A program made the translations under genes and the position numbers. Source: Bubalus kerabau (taxonomy: Eukaryota > Chordata > Mammalia > Artiodactyla > Bovidae). Taken from it: DNA of 64,000 nucleotides. Location of the stretch: positions 29,091,501 to 29,155,500 of the forward strand of contig NC_073634.1 of the NCBI RefSeq assembly GCF_029407905.1, in the 5' to 3' direction. The notes beneath the pieces are model-generated. The model saw only the letters and a program-made list of their open reading frames with translations. It did no database searches and was not told the origin of the DNA. Below are positions 20,501 through 35,500 of the stretch, in pieces (position 1 is the stretch's first letter; each line of letters starts with the position of its first letter).

Positions 20501-23500
20501 CCAACGTGAGCCTCCAGGATGATGTGGGATGTTCACGGATCAATCAAGGATCTCCCTAAGGGACTGAGGATGACTGTACACCTCTCACTGAAGCTGAACA
20601 GATCTTTAGTTTGGGTGAAGTCAGTTTCTTCTGTGTGAATCCTTTGTTCCCGTCCCTAACAGACCAAAGCCTTCTCCTTCCACTGTCAAGGGCTCAACCC
20701 AAGCTCTAGCATCTTCTAGGGAGCTACTCCCAAAACTTTCTTCTCTTTCCTTACTTCCTGATCTCCCTGCTCTTCTCCCTCCCAACTGTCACAAATTTAG
20801 TAGTAACTTCATGCTGTTTTACACTTCATCTTACATACTACTAATACCTGCCAGTGCTAAAGCTGACTCTCCAGTACTTTGGCCACCTCATGCGAAGAGT
20901 TGACTCATTGGAAAAGACTCTGATGCTGGGAGGGATTGGGGGCAGGAGGAGAAGGGGACAACAGAGGATGAGATGGCTGGATGACATCACCGACTCGATG
21001 GACGTGAGTCTGAGTGAACTCCGGGAGTTGGTGATGGACAGGGAGGCCTGGCATGCTGCGATTCATGGGGTCGCAAAGAGTCAGACAAGACTGAGCAACT
21101 GAACTGAACTGAACCTTAAAAAAGTTTATGATTATAGCATTATTTCGAAATATATCATGTTCCGCTCATAAGGGGAACATGATATAAAAATGGAAAATTC
21201 TGATTGCTAAGTCTGGTGTCCTGCCAACAATCAAATCCACAAAGCAACTCTTTATTTACCCTTTGGCTCAAGTGAACAAATCAGCGGGTCTCAGATGGAC
21301 AGCTGATCATAACTTACAAACGCTGACATTCATCTTAATTACTGAGGAAACTTTAGACTGGTTCCCTTCCACATGTGGTCGCCTGGCAACCAGGGAAGAA
21401 AACTGTTTAAAAGACTACAATTTCAAAGCTGTGACTTCAGGTAAAACCTTGGGGCCCACTTTTTAATTAAGGTGTTTGCTATTTCCAAGAGGAGGTAGGT
21501 AGGCCACTGAAGGAGCAAACAGGCAAGTGAAATCTTAAACATATAGCCATTTTACGCTGTATTTCAGGCTGCAGGCCCTTGGAGGGGCAGAACTGGTTCC
21601 CAGAATGTACACCCAAGTGGACTTCTAAGTCTTTCCAGGAACCTGGATTGTAACTCAACAAAGCAGGGCCTCTCAGAAGATGCTCAGAGATGGTTTATAA
21701 GAATAATTTCAGATTTTTTTTTTTTTTAAATACAGGGCTTCTTTTTTTTCTTTTTTGGCTGTGCTGGGTCTTTGCTGATGCATGGGCTTTTTTCTAGTTG
21801 TGGCGAGCAGAGGCTACTCTCCAGGGGTGGTGCGCAAGCTTCTCACTGCAGTGGCTTCTCATGTTGCAGGGCACCAGCTCTAGGGCACACAGGCTTCAGT
21901 AGCTGCAGCTCCTGGGCTCTGGAGCACAGGCTCAACAGCTATGACACATAGGTTTAATCCCCATGGCATGCGGGGATCTTCCCAGATCTGGGATTAAACC
22001 CATGTCTTCTGCATTGGCTGGCAAATCCTTTACCACTGAGCCACCAGGGAACCCCCTTAAATATAGTTTTAAAACATATCCTAAGGCTAAATAAATTATT
22101 TATACCATAAGCAATTATCTGATACTCAGGATTACTGCTTTTGAGCTGAAGACTTGTTGACTATACTACAAATATTTAAATCACTTAAATAATGCAGTTA
22201 CATGAGACTTATTACCATAGCTTTTCATGAGGCAAGTGTATGCTTCTTCCTTGTCAATTAATTCAGGAATCAATTCTAACAAAGACTTCATTACTGGTGC
22301 CTAGGAAATTAAACATAGGTAACATCACCACAACTCAGAAGAACAGTGAAATATGACACTGACATATGGACATTGTATCATAAAAACTTAACAATTATAC
22401 AGTAGAACTGCCTACTCAATTTAATGGACTATTTCCCTTTTGTATCTCTTAGTATAGTCAGCCCCTCTGTTACCTGTGGGTTCTAAGTCTGTGGATTTAA
22501 CCAACCCTGGACCAAAAATATTCAGAAGAAAAAAAAAATTCTACAAAGTCCAAAAATGCAAATGTTGAATTTGCTGGGTGCCAGCAAATATTTACATAGC
22601 ATTTACATTGTATTAGGTATTGTCAGTAATCTAGGGATGATTTAACATTTACAGGTACTGAGTGGTAGGTTATATGTAAATATACATCATTTTATATAAT
22701 CTCATAGAAAGGAAAAAAAGGGCAACTCAATACTTCCTAAATGATGTCTGCTGTAACTAAATACATGAGTCAGAGAGAAAAGTGCAATTAGGTAAATATT
22801 TTTCTTTTGAAAAGTGTTTATGTGAAAATTAAGGAAAATTAGTTTCCAGAGTTGGAAACAACCTAAATGTTTCACATAAAACAAACATTACAATTGGCGC
22901 TCAGTTTAGAACTTTATAATGTGCCCAGTAACCTAAAAACAGGGTTTCTGGGGCCCACTCACAGGTAAAATCGAATCTAAAAGGACAGTTTTGAAATATG
23001 CTTTTTTTCTCTTTTTTTTTTAATAAACGTCAATAAGACTTGGTTCTGTTTCATACACACACACACACTTTTAGTATAAATAAGCTAAAGAGCTCCTCCA
23101 CCTCGCGGTTTCTCCCCGAGTGACCTGACAGGAGGCGCTCTGGAGCAGGCAGCTCCCTCAGGCTCTGCACTCTGAAACTCACCCAGCGACCCAAGCAATG
23201 GGATTTGTATCTTACATTCCTAAGGGTCCTTTCTTGGGGCTCAATGCACTGCATGAACCTGTTTTGCATTTCCAATACAACCAAGGAGCCAGAGCTGACT
23301 TTGCATCAATATAAAAAGTAAACAAGTTCAGGCCAGCAAGTGTTCAATCTCTACAGCATTTTTAGAAAAGGTCCTGAATCAAAAAGCTCTTCTATGGTAC
23401 TCAATACCTTTGAGCAAGACTAGCTCATAGCATTATTGCCTTGGCAGCAAGTATAGCACCTTACCTTTCCTGATCTCTGAGAATTCCTAATACAGAACAC

Positions 23501-26500
23501 CAAGAGAATCGGGATTTGTTCAGCGATTGCACCACACCTCTAAAAATCGAAACATTATTCAGTAAGTGACGGTTTTGATAAACAAGGGGACCAAGGTGAA
23601 TATTTCCAATTAAGAAAGTTCACAATAATATAGTAATGTATCATTACTAACAGGAAGGCCTAATAGTCAACCAATTTTTTCAAAGCAAAAAAAGAAAACA
23701 AGTGCAAGCTCTGCCAAGCTTTTGTGAATGTTGTCCTCGGCACTGCAAGTATAAAGTTTGTTTAAAAAGAAAAGGGAAAAATTAAACTAATGCTTCAACA
23801 ACCACAGAATAAGGTTTAGGACTGCAAAGAAAGAGGGAAAAAAGAAACACTATGCCTCTCCAATTATACTGCCAAGCATTCACAAGTGAGCTAGGGATCA
23901 TAAGGTTAATTATACATTTAATAAGGTGTCAGGGAGATAACTGCTCGTTTCTTTATAAAAATTAAAATGTACAAAGCAAGTTCTCTTTAAAGTATAATTA
24001 CCTACACTTATGCATACAAAAGGACTGATTTCAATCTCTCTATTTTATAAAAGGCTTTCATTGCAACAGACAGCCAGTGCTTGAGAAAGAGACAAAAGTT
24101 AAACTCAAAAAAAAAAAAGTTTATATGACAGACCAGCTAAATCAAGTGTCTATCCCATCTTAGATGCTATAGTAAAATCAAATATGGCAAGACAATATTT
24201 TAGTTTACATTCATCGCAGATGTCATTCTCTTAAGTTTCCAAAAGCACATTGCTCTTTCAAAGCTTTACAACATTGTCAATACTAAAACGACTAGTATAA
24301 AAAGAACTCTGGGGACACACAGAACATTTACACTATAAATGGATGCTTTCGACATCTGTGAACAAGGCATTCTTCACTACAGTAAGAATAATCTTGAGCT
24401 GTTTGGCAGGCAGGTAAGGAATGGGTGAAGGGCTTACCGTCTGAAACCACAGCCTACTGAAGGAGCAAACATGCAAAGACGACGCTGGCAGCAGCACTTG
24501 GCTGCCATGAAGCGCTCTGGACAGGCTGCTGCGGGCACATGCAGCTCTGCGGGCGCCATCACATCCCCACTGCCTCCCACCCTGGGCTACTAAGAAGAGC
24601 CTTGATGACCATGGCTCAGAAAAAGCTTGTAAGTGAAATACCAAGTGCATCTTTCTAAAGAGCTATTGTAATAATGTGTCACAGTTGAATGAATACTCAG
24701 CTAGACATGCATATACCTGAGTAGGTACACTTAGGTATGTACCATACAAAGATAAAACATGAGAATTTACTCTTTTCAAGATAAAGCTTTTAACACAGAA
24801 GGCAAGAAGATAGAACAATGAAAAGATTCTTGAATCCCCATTATAAATTGCCATTTCTGTTTCAAAAAAAATTTTTTAAGGGGAAAAAAAAAGTAAACAA
24901 GAAAATTCTCAAATAATTGGCATTTCTGTCTCTCCAGGAACAAAAGTAAAAAAAGCCTTAGAGGCAGTGCCAATTTACACTTTTCACAAAACTGCTAACA
25001 CAGAGAAATTTCTCAGGAATTCCTTTTAAATGGCTTGGATTCCACTCTCGAAGTGGATGACCTTTCAGGATCACAAGCAGGTGAGTTCACTTTCTCCTTC
25101 CCTATCTGCTACCTAAGATGTGTCACAGCTAGCAAAACCAGAAGGGAATGTAATACTATTTACTATCAGAAATTGGTCCCAGGCCTCAATTTGACACAGG
25201 GAGTCTACACAAACACAGCCGTTGGCGGGATCACGGTGACTGTTTGACTGCCACCTGCTGGGAAGGGGCTCCCTGGCGGTGCCTGTTTGTGTACATTACC
25301 AGTGGCAGCTCCGATCACCCACCGTTCTGTCGGCACTTGGAGCGGCTTTACATTTAGTGCTGTTAAAATGGCATGAATGCAGTTGTCTCCTTCCCTGAAG
25401 ATTGCTAATCTAACTGAGAGTGCGGGCCACAGAGACCTGCATTTGTCATTTAATGTGTCTGTGACACACAAGTGAATAGAAAGCAAATTTGACTCTTAAT
25501 AAATCTTAAATAAGGCACCAAGAGTGTTTGAGTATTCAAGAGAAGCAGTACTTGAAAAGCAAACATTTCCTACTTTTTGTTTGCAAACTGTGTTGCCATG
25601 GTGACGCACGGTATTTCGAGCGCTAGAGAAATTAAACTAGGAAATCAAAGGAACTGTTTTGCAATACCTATCTGCACGGAAACATTTGTCTTTAAATCAT
25701 TTTGGCAAAACATGTCTCTTTCCACCCCCATTTAACTCTAAAGACATTTCTAGTCCAATTTGGCATCTTTAAAACCAGCAAGCTGTAACATACAATCCAG
25801 TCCTTCTCAGGTGACCTTGATTCACACTGAATTTCAACGCGCTAGCAGTGCCGCACTTCACTTCCGGTCTTCCACCACATACCTAACCCTAGTAATTTCT
25901 CAGCTGACTTCACACAAGTCACAAAGCCTCACTGCTCCACATGTGGTGGGTCATTACCTGTAGGAGAGCTCTGGCATCATCCACCTTGCCTGAATCCACA
26001 AGCTGAAGGAAAAGATCAGTTACAGGTTTGTAAACTGCAAACTGATTGGCCAATCTCTCCGCCATGATGCTTACTGGAAAAAAAAAAAAAAAAAGACAAG
26101 AAAAATCTTTCATTTAAACAATGGTATAACTCACTCACCAAAGACAGTCAGTCCAGACAGGCTAGAGAAAGTGCTTCTCTGCTCTCTGACCAGAAGAGCT
26201 AACTTACTCTTTTCAAGTGCTGCTTCCAACTGTCCCTCTATGACTTTTCGGAATAAGTATGCCAAGCCAAAGTACTGAGGGTCCACGGTTTGCTTCTCGG
26301 AAGTAAGCATATTTTCAATGCTTTCTATTGCAACATCTACGTTATTACTGTAAAAGAAAATAAAATAAATTATAAAGAAATATTTGCTTTTATATTAACA
26401 TCACAGGCAGTTGCAGTACAGGTAATTTAGTATTTACACATGCAAGCACTTTAGGGGGGAAAAAGACAATATATTTATAATTAACCAGATAAAAAACATT

Positions 26501-29500
26501 ATACAAGTTGAACCAAATTACATTTACGTGGCAAAGGCAATCACTGGGTGCTTTAGGCTGCAACAAACAACTGAAGCAGCTGTTTATTTTAAAACACCGC
26601 TCTAGAGAAAAGAACAAACAACTATACAGAGAAGAATTAAAGACAGTAACTTAAAAAATTATTGTATTTCAAAGTTTTGTTTTTGCAGCTGTTTGGATAT
26701 GAAATGAAATCTTTTATACTTTATACTCTGGCATTATAATCTACAACTGGTCACTACTGCATGAAGTAATAAAGATAATGTTAGTCTCAGGATTCTTAAA
26801 ATTGCTCATGATGTCTGCAAAAGGTACATTTTCAGGTCTCTCAACCCACATTCACAACAATTTGTTCTTTTCAGGTGATATACAACATTCGAAAAATATT
26901 CAATTTATATAAAAGTTCTCTGAACAAAGTATCTTCATACTTCATTCTTAAAAAATTAATTACATGGCCTTATTAAACAACTTATGATGAAAAGTATCTT
27001 TATGACTAACTTTTTGGTTAAGGTGCTCTTTAACTGATACTTCACAGTTTATGGTATGGTACTCCAAATCCAAATAATCAATTTTATGTTGGAATTATCA
27101 CCTGAAACAACAATTCTCTAAAAATGAACCCCATTAAAATAAATTTTTCTTAAGGGTTTTAGTTAGAGAATTATTTAATAGTCAATTATATTTGATAGTT
27201 AATAAAAACATCTCCACATCATATAAAACTCTGATTATATGGTAACATTTAAAATCCATCCAGATCTTTCTTAAATAATTTTCTGGAATCTTTTAACTTA
27301 AAATAATAATCACATTTTCTTACTAAAGGTAAAGTTAAAAGTTCTATATGGGGAAACAGTTTTAAAAGGGGGAAAAACCAAACAACTTCTGTCCAAAGAA
27401 AGGAAAAAACAAAAACCCCGTAAAAGCCAATAAGACATTTTAGTATCACAAGCCATTACCTGTATGTAAGAGTAATTGCTAACTAACATTTTTTCCCTAA
27501 AAGCATGAAGAATGTGAATTTCAGTTACCCACATGAATCTTTAACTTCACCAGTGAGGCTAATAAAAATCAAGTTCTTATTTATTTCTAGAATAGTGATT
27601 CTCAATAAGCAATCTAGAAATGGTGGTAAGACAATCACCTGTAAATACCTCCCTTTGTGTGGGTGTGTGTTGACAGGGGTGGATGAACAGGAGAGTGGAC
27701 AAAACAGAAAGGCGTATTTTTAACGAGCTTGTTGGGCCCCGTTTCACGATGTTCTGGCAGAGTGCCACTGTCAAGCGTTGCTGACATTCGAATGAACTTA
27801 TTTTTCACTTTCATAAAGAAGTGTTTCAACAAGGGCCTGGCATGTATGAATGAGCAAAGTTACCAACTGCGGGGCAAATTTCATGAATTTGAAAATTTTG
27901 ATCAATGTTGTTTACGATTTAATTTACAGCTAAAACATCTTTTGTAACACAAAATTATTCCCTGACAATTATAAAACAGGCAGCAACTGGCATCACTGTT
28001 TTCTCTACAGTTGATACGGTTCCTAATAGCCTGCCTTTTTAAAAGGTGGTATTTGAGATAATGTTCCTTCCAGTGTGTACAGTGAAAGAAAAGGAAGTTT
28101 GAAGATACTCACTTCTTTATTTGTGCTAAAGCAATGTTATTGATGAAAACCATACGGGAAAGTCCAATTGAATCCTCGAGTCCATTTACCAACTTCTGAA
28201 TGTCCTGTATGCTTTCTGTATCACCCTTCAGGGCACAGGCCTGAATAAGGCGGGTCACTGCTAATCGAGAAGGTATCTGGTCCAAATCTAAGGCTGTTTT
28301 TAGTGTTGTCAGAGCATCTATAATAGAAAAGCAGGCAACAGTTTTTCTTATATGACATGTACTGACAATGCAGTTTGAGAACTAGCTTTTAAATATGAGC
28401 ACCAAATGACTAAACACAAAAAGCTATGAATACTTTTATTCTATATTATAGAAAATGTTAATACTTTATGTGAAATCTGAAAAAAAAATTATTTATTTGA
28501 CTATATCAGAGACCAGAGAAATGTCTTCTGTAAGTCATACAGAAAATGCAAATGTTACTGACAGAAAGCAGCTTCCATTCAGGGATAACATTTAGTGACT
28601 AATTTCAAGGAAGTTGACAAGTTTAGAGAAATATAAATAAGGAAGAATTTAAAAAATTACAAACTTTCCAAAACTATGTAACTTTTACCCGCATTCACAC
28701 TTTGCCAGATTTTATTACACTCCAAAGATTCATGATTATCAAAAATCTAATATCCCAAAGATTCTTTCTTGAAAACAGTATCTCTTTCTAATCCAAAAAG
28801 GTTTGATCATACAAGATGAACAGCCAACCTGGAACATTCAGCTCAGAGACAAATTTATTTTACATGATTAAATACTATGCAGATATTTTCTTGCACTGAT
28901 TTTTCAGAGAAAAGAAACCTTATCAGGTTCCCAGGGAGACCCTCCACGAGAGTTTGTTTTTTTTAATATCAAACTTACAAGTATTTGATTATGGATAAAT
29001 ATGGAATATCCTTCTGAGTTACTCACCTAAGTGCCAGAGTAGCAAAATCATTAAACTAAATACAGTGGTGGACTGGAGGGAACATGTAATACTTAACATA
29101 ACACTCACTGCTACCGAAGAAAACTTCATGGCTCTCTAGCAATTAAGGCAATGCAACCTACACAAAACTAAGACTCTCAAAGCAGCTTTCCAAATAAGAA
29201 CAGTCCATCATTAACGGAAGAATAGGGAAACGGTAGTAATTAAACACACTACTAAAAGTGATACGATCAAAGACATCACAAATTTAGTATTTATTACTGA
29301 ATAAAAAACTTATTGTTACTCCAAATCTATACTTTAAACCAGTGATTCTTAAATGGGGAAAAGGGAAAAAAAGGTTAAAAGGTATATTCAGTAAAATTTT
29401 ACAGATACATATGAACACACAGGAAATAAAAAATTTTATAGAAAATAGGCTTGATAAAATCTTAACTGGTGGTCATACACAGATAATCAACTTTGGAATA

Positions 29501-32500
29501 TTCATATTAGCCAGCAATACTGTCAGCTAAGAAGGATCTTCCTACAAGTAGATCAAATAACAGTTACGATTATCATGTTGATGATAGTAACTAGCATTTA
29601 TCAAGCTTTTATTACGTGTGTTGAGCACTTTCTACACTCCAGACACAGATTAAGCAGTCACACTCACAACTAACCTTCTGAGGTACCAAATTTATATGTG
29701 GAAACTAAGGTACAGATAATGTAAATACTGTTAGACACCAACCCAAGAACTTAACCACACTGGGGCTTGCATCTGCAGGTGCGCGTGTGTGTCAGAGTGA
29801 AGGATCGAGAATAGACCACCTTGTGTCTACCCAAAGGAAGCAGGGGACCTTGGAACTGAAATCATATACCCATACAGAATCTGCCTTCTGTACAATTCAT
29901 GACTTCTGAGACGTCAAAAGTGGTTCCCATGCACACCCTCCGCCCCAAGTAATACTCCTTATATTGCCAAGTTGTGATGTATCAGTTATTAATATTCCAC
30001 AACAGCATAAGCTAGTTAAATTAGATTAAGACTGAATTGGCTTTATTTTTCTTCCTGCTTTAGATGGAATTGAAGAACAGAAACCTGAAATTTTTTTTTT
30101 TTTTAATTGGGAGCTATAGTCAGCCATGGAGCACAAATAAGGTAATATGGATAGTGCCAACACCATCCTGGCCTTGACAATGACCACTGGAGGTTATCAG
30201 TAGGTGGGAGGCACGGAAAGCGGGCTCATGACTTCTGCTCTCAATCAGTCTCCAACTGAATAGATGAAAACAGATGTGAAATTATATCAGTTTCTTGTTG
30301 TTTTCACAGGATAACCTAACATACAAGTAGGGTAGCAGTCAATTAAACATTGATCAGATTCTGCTCAAAAAGCAACCTCTTGAAATTAAAAAAAAGTATT
30401 TTATCCTGATCTCTATGTCTACAGAAATATAAGCTTTTTACAAAAATGAGCTTATTGATATGGGGAGCAAATTTAATTTTTTGATGTTTTAAAATTGTTT
30501 ATCAGGGACTTCCCTGGTGGTCCAGTAGTTAAGACTCCACACTCCCACTGCAGCAGGCATGGGGTTCGATCCCTGGTTGGGAACTAAGAGTTGAAATGCT
30601 GTGTGTAATGGCCAAAAAATAAAATAAAAATACAAAAAGTAGAAAAAACTTGTTTATCATTTCTGCGTTTAAAAGCAACTTTCCCAAAAGCCTTTGCTAC
30701 TGAAAATGAAAGCTTTTAAAGTTTTAATAGCAAACCTTACAACACTCCATTATGACTAAAGGCTGGGCTGTTTAATGTGCTGGTCCTGCCTATAGAATAC
30801 TGAAGCAGCAGTTCTGCAAAGGCAGAAATCATCACTTACATACTCAGTCCTCACTAATTAGGAAGACATCTATAGTCTAATACGTCTAGGCATTACAGGT
30901 AACATTAAAGGGGCACAATTAGCAACTTTCAGAGATGTGAAATTCTATTATAAGCATGCAAGTGAGGAATAACACCATTCTCACAGACTGAAGAAAAAAC
31001 TAGGTAATATATATATTCGACAGTTAAAAAGCTGTTTCAACCTTCCTTAAAGAGTTCCTAAGCAGGTTTCGCTACATCAGCAAAAACTGTGGTTTCTGGC
31101 TAAAATTCAAACATAAAATTAAATATGAACAGATGCTTATCTAAATTTAAGAGAATCATCTTTTTCCCCCTTGGGAGCTCATTCATAAGCCCATCCCATT
31201 CATATCCATCCCTCTGCAAACCCATAAACAGCCTCTGCCAAGCAAATGGCCCCATGTCCCAATCCTCCCCAAAGTCATCTCCAATTTCTCTGGTGTTATC
31301 CTCTTAATATTCATTTAAAAACTCCAAACTCCAAATAAACATGGTATCTTACTGCTGTTGGTATTATGAACTATTAAAAAAGTATTAGATTAAGTTTTAA
31401 AAATCAATATTATAATCATTTGGTGCACAATCCCACACATTTAACACTCAATTTAACTCATTTGCTATCTCACACACAACCAACACAATATGCAAGAAAC
31501 AACTGCTGGGAATTGTTTCAGATGCTCTAAAGTATGTTAATTTCCAAAGCGAAAAATGACTTGTGCTGTGAATTTTAACGCACTTGAAAGCCTGTACTTT
31601 CTCTCGTTCTGGAACACAAATTTTGCATGTCTGAAGAGCTGTGATTCATCTTAAGAAAACCCATCTTGTGTTAAATGGAATGGAAACTGGACTAAGTGGT
31701 CAAATGACAAGTACATTCATATTCAAGCTGTATTATAAATGCATGTACAGTAATTTACGTCTCTCAGCTACCACAAAAGGCTCTTGATAAGCAGGTAATT
31801 TGCTAAATGGACTCCTTTATCCAAGTATTCGAAGGGCGTTACAAGAAAAATCTGCAGAGGCATTAATGTGACGTAAAGGTCAAGCATTGTGACATACCTT
31901 TCAAATAATCCCGCCTAACTTGCGTTATGATGAGGAGGCTGTTGGCAGCATCGTTCAGTGTGAAGCCCTTGATGTGGGTCTCAGCGCTAAAAGAAGCAGA
32001 CATTTAGAAAGGAATTACTGACATGCTTCTGATACGATAATAAATGGTTGAGCACCAAGGTGAAATTATAAAAACTACTGTTCGTATGTTAAAAATATTG
32101 CTGCAAAATATCGACCTGGAGACAGCTTTTGTGTTATCCTGTCAATGGTTATAGAAGGATAATTTTTTTTTGCATTCTGACAGATGACAAAGTTGGAAAT
32201 GAGCAACAAAAGAAACAAAGTACAAGATTTTTTTTAAACAATCGGTTCAGATTCTTGAATGCTGACATATTAGATGACTAAAATAACTGCATGCCCTGCA
32301 TTGTTCTGCTGTACCCTAAGCGGGATACTTTTTCCTTTTTTTCCTACACTCACCGTAATTTATAAAATGTAAAACTAGTCTTTCGGCAAAAAAATTAGCA
32401 TTTATTTTCAGCACTTTATATTTTAAATATAAACTAAAGCGTATTATTAGCACCATCTCATTCAGTTGATTAATTTTCAAATTTCTGTCATCTAGATACA

Positions 32501-35500
32501 TAGTTTTTAAAGGTGAACCTACCACAGAGCTAAAACCACGGTTACAGTAAAATGTAAGATTTCACACAATCTTGTCCCAGCCTTAAATTTGAAATCCCCC
32601 AACTTTTTAAAACTCAAGAGCAAAAACTTGCTTTACTTATGACTAAAACCTACATGATTTATTAAAAAGAAGGAAAGAAAAACCCTAGCCAGAGATGTTC
32701 TGTTTGCTACACTGTGTGTGGATCACCTGTATTGAAATTTCAGCCTCCTTAATGCCCCTGGGGTTCATCTCCTGATTAGGAAATCTCCAAAGGTCAGAAG
32801 GAGCAAAAGCAATTGCTGCCATTTGCCTTCTCAAGCTCAGTGATGGTCTGGCTGCTAACAACCTTGGCCTGCCAACATGAACATCTAAGCTGAGCAGATT
32901 GCGAGAAAAGCAGGGTCACTACTAAATTATTCTCATCAATCCCAAGAAAATCCTCCAAAACACCGTGATGTGCCCATCCTCTCAGTCACTTCCAGCCTCT
33001 GGGGATCCCCCCTGCAGTTCCCGGGTGCAGGATTTTCTTATTCCCCCGACCGATCCTCTTAATCCCACCAAAGCACCCACTGCTCAGTTCGACTTGTTTC
33101 CTTTGTCCCATCTGTCAAAGCTCTTAAGTCAACAACTCGTGCATGAGACTATAAACTGCAGAAAATAAAGGATTTACGTTCTCAATCTCTAGCATGATTA
33201 AATAAACAAGGAGACACTATTAAAATTAACCTCACTTCTTATGCCATTATTACATGTATTATACGATACTTAATTGAAAATATTCACTAAAATTCATTAA
33301 AACCACAAGGTAACAAAACCTCTGACACCACACTTGATGTCAAACCTTTTGAAAATCTCAAAACACAGAATATTTTTCTTTTAATAATTTCTTCCTATCT
33401 CAAGAAGGTATATATTCAATACAAATTTGAAATTGGGGATAAACAGGAAGAAAACTCTCCCCAGGTCTATTATATGCTGAATACATACACGTTTTACATA
33501 TAGAAACTGACCAATCACAACCAATATGTTTCAAACTGACAAAGGGAGAAAACTACAAAGCATACTGGTAACTTTGCGACGGATTCACTAATAGAACAAA
33601 ATAAGAGAAGTTTACTTCTGATTCTTAATTATGATCTTTCCTTTCGGAAAAAAATCTAGTAGAGATGTCCGATCAAACTTACTGTGATGATGAGAGTATT
33701 TCTTATTCATGTCACCCAATAGGGTAGTCACAAGTAACATGTGGCTACCTGGCTACTGTGGTGGAGAAATGGAAACTTTAATTATATTTCATTTTAGTAA
33801 TTTAAATTTAAGTGGGCAGTTATAGCTAGTGGCTACTGGATTGGACAGCACAGAACTACAGATAATTTCATTTTCAGAGCTGCCAAAATACAGGGGAAAA
33901 AATCACAAAGAGAAAGGGGTATCAATCTTTTAACTTACAATCAACTGCAAAAGTTAATCTGTCTTAACCAAAGAAGATAATATTACAGGGAAAGTTTCAT
34001 CTTAGAGATTTCAAAGCAATGACTGGTCTATGGATTGTACTTACATAACCTGTGCATGGGGAATTAGGCAGTGATCAGAATTTATCTTACTTTGGATAAC
34101 AAAAACTGGCCAATCCAGTAAAAAGCATCAGTGATTGATTTAACATTCTTTTTAGACAGAATAAATAAGCTAGTAGGAACAAAAGAAAATAAAGCACAGT
34201 GATTGATTTAACATTCTTTTTAGACAGAATAAATAAGCTAGTAGGAACAAAAGAAAATAAAGCGCTATCTCCAAAGGTAAAGCAGAGCTATCAGCACATG
34301 GTTCTCAAGTGTCATAACTGTGCAGTCCAGTGCTGACAAAGACGTAAAATAACAGTTTACATAACCCTTACTGACTTATGAACAAGTAGTTCCCCTCCTC
34401 TGAAAAAATTCACTATACCTAAATTTTTTTTTGGAACACGAAGAAATGTATTTCTAACTAAAAATGAAAGAACATCATTCTTTCAAAAATTTTAAAGGCA
34501 TTTGTTACTTTTGAGGTTTCATTACTTGTTGGGAAGGTTAAATAACCTTCTTAATAAAACTGAAGAAATCTCATTAGTAAGTAGTCAAGTGAATCTGTAA
34601 CACATTAGAGACAGCAAAGGTATAGCAAAAACAATGACTGCATTAGTTCAAAGGGGAAACCACTGCTCTTAAGAATGAGTAGGGAACTATAAGAGACTGC
34701 TATTTATGGAGTAATGTGAGAGTAACAGTGCCAGAAAAATACTGGGGGTACAGCCACTTGCTACAGTGGCTCATTTGGTCAGACCACATTAAAGTAATGA
34801 TGGCTCTAAAAATAAAAGCAACAATCCTGTTTCATTCTGATCACTGATGCAGAGCTGGAGTGGAAAAGATGACCTAGTGGAATGTTGGTAATAAACCAGC
34901 AAACCAATCGAGGGAAGTTACAGGACATTCCTTTGGTAACAGAGAACTGGAACTCTAACTTCCACTTCTGAATTCCCAGTCCAGAGGTATTTTCAAAACT
35001 ACCCAATGCAGATCTAACCCAAGATACAATCCTTACAATTATTCATAGTTAGATACAACATTTTATTGGTTCAAGGAAAAGGATGTGCGCAGATTCCTAG
35101 ATTAAGAGCCTCTGGGCATTTGAAAGCTTTGCACCTAGGATTCTCTTTGGCTCACACAACTACATGGGGAAGCCATCTACAAAACACTCCCCAAACGGTA
35201 ACACAGCGAAGATGAAAGTGCCTCAGTAGTACAGCAAGGCTTCGTGAAGATGGAGAGAGGGATGGGAGGAAAGAAGATAAGCTTACATTTTACGGGCTGT
35301 GGACGTAAGTGGAAATAGATGGGATGTGCTTATAACCACCTTCTTAGGCCAACAGCTTTCACACTTGTTTGATGGAGATTCTCAGTCAGACATGGTAAAA
35401 AAATGACGTGTTACACCACAAACCAGCACACTAATATACATACACACATATAACAGAGAGCAAACGTTCACAAAATATCTTTACTACATGGAGTGCTTTG

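Larger units (their letters stand above)
19750..22215 (-). other. LRPPRC: LRPPRC intron with ART2A, CHR SINE and a hairpin
   Basis: Repeats are ART2A at 20855-21114, a perfect 13-bp inverted repeat at 21151-21186 and an antisense CHR-type SINE at about 21733-22057. The rest is unique. Confidence 0.85.
28318..31897 (-). other. LRPPRC: LRPPRC intron with a MIR and a CHR SINE
   Basis: This 3.6-kb intron contains a MIR-like segment (about 29575-29760) and a short CHR-type SINE (30505-30649). The rest is unique and AT-rich. Confidence 0.8.

Noticed and set aside
24333..24650. A 105-codon minus-strand frame in an LRPPRC intron
   Set aside because: The flanking LRPPRC exons join without it, and it resembles no family that I know.
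25919..26113. A 64-codon minus-strand frame starting upstream of the LRPPRC exon
   Set aside because: Its middle is the LRPPRC exon 25958-26073. The start and end are intron sequence, so it is not a separate small gene.
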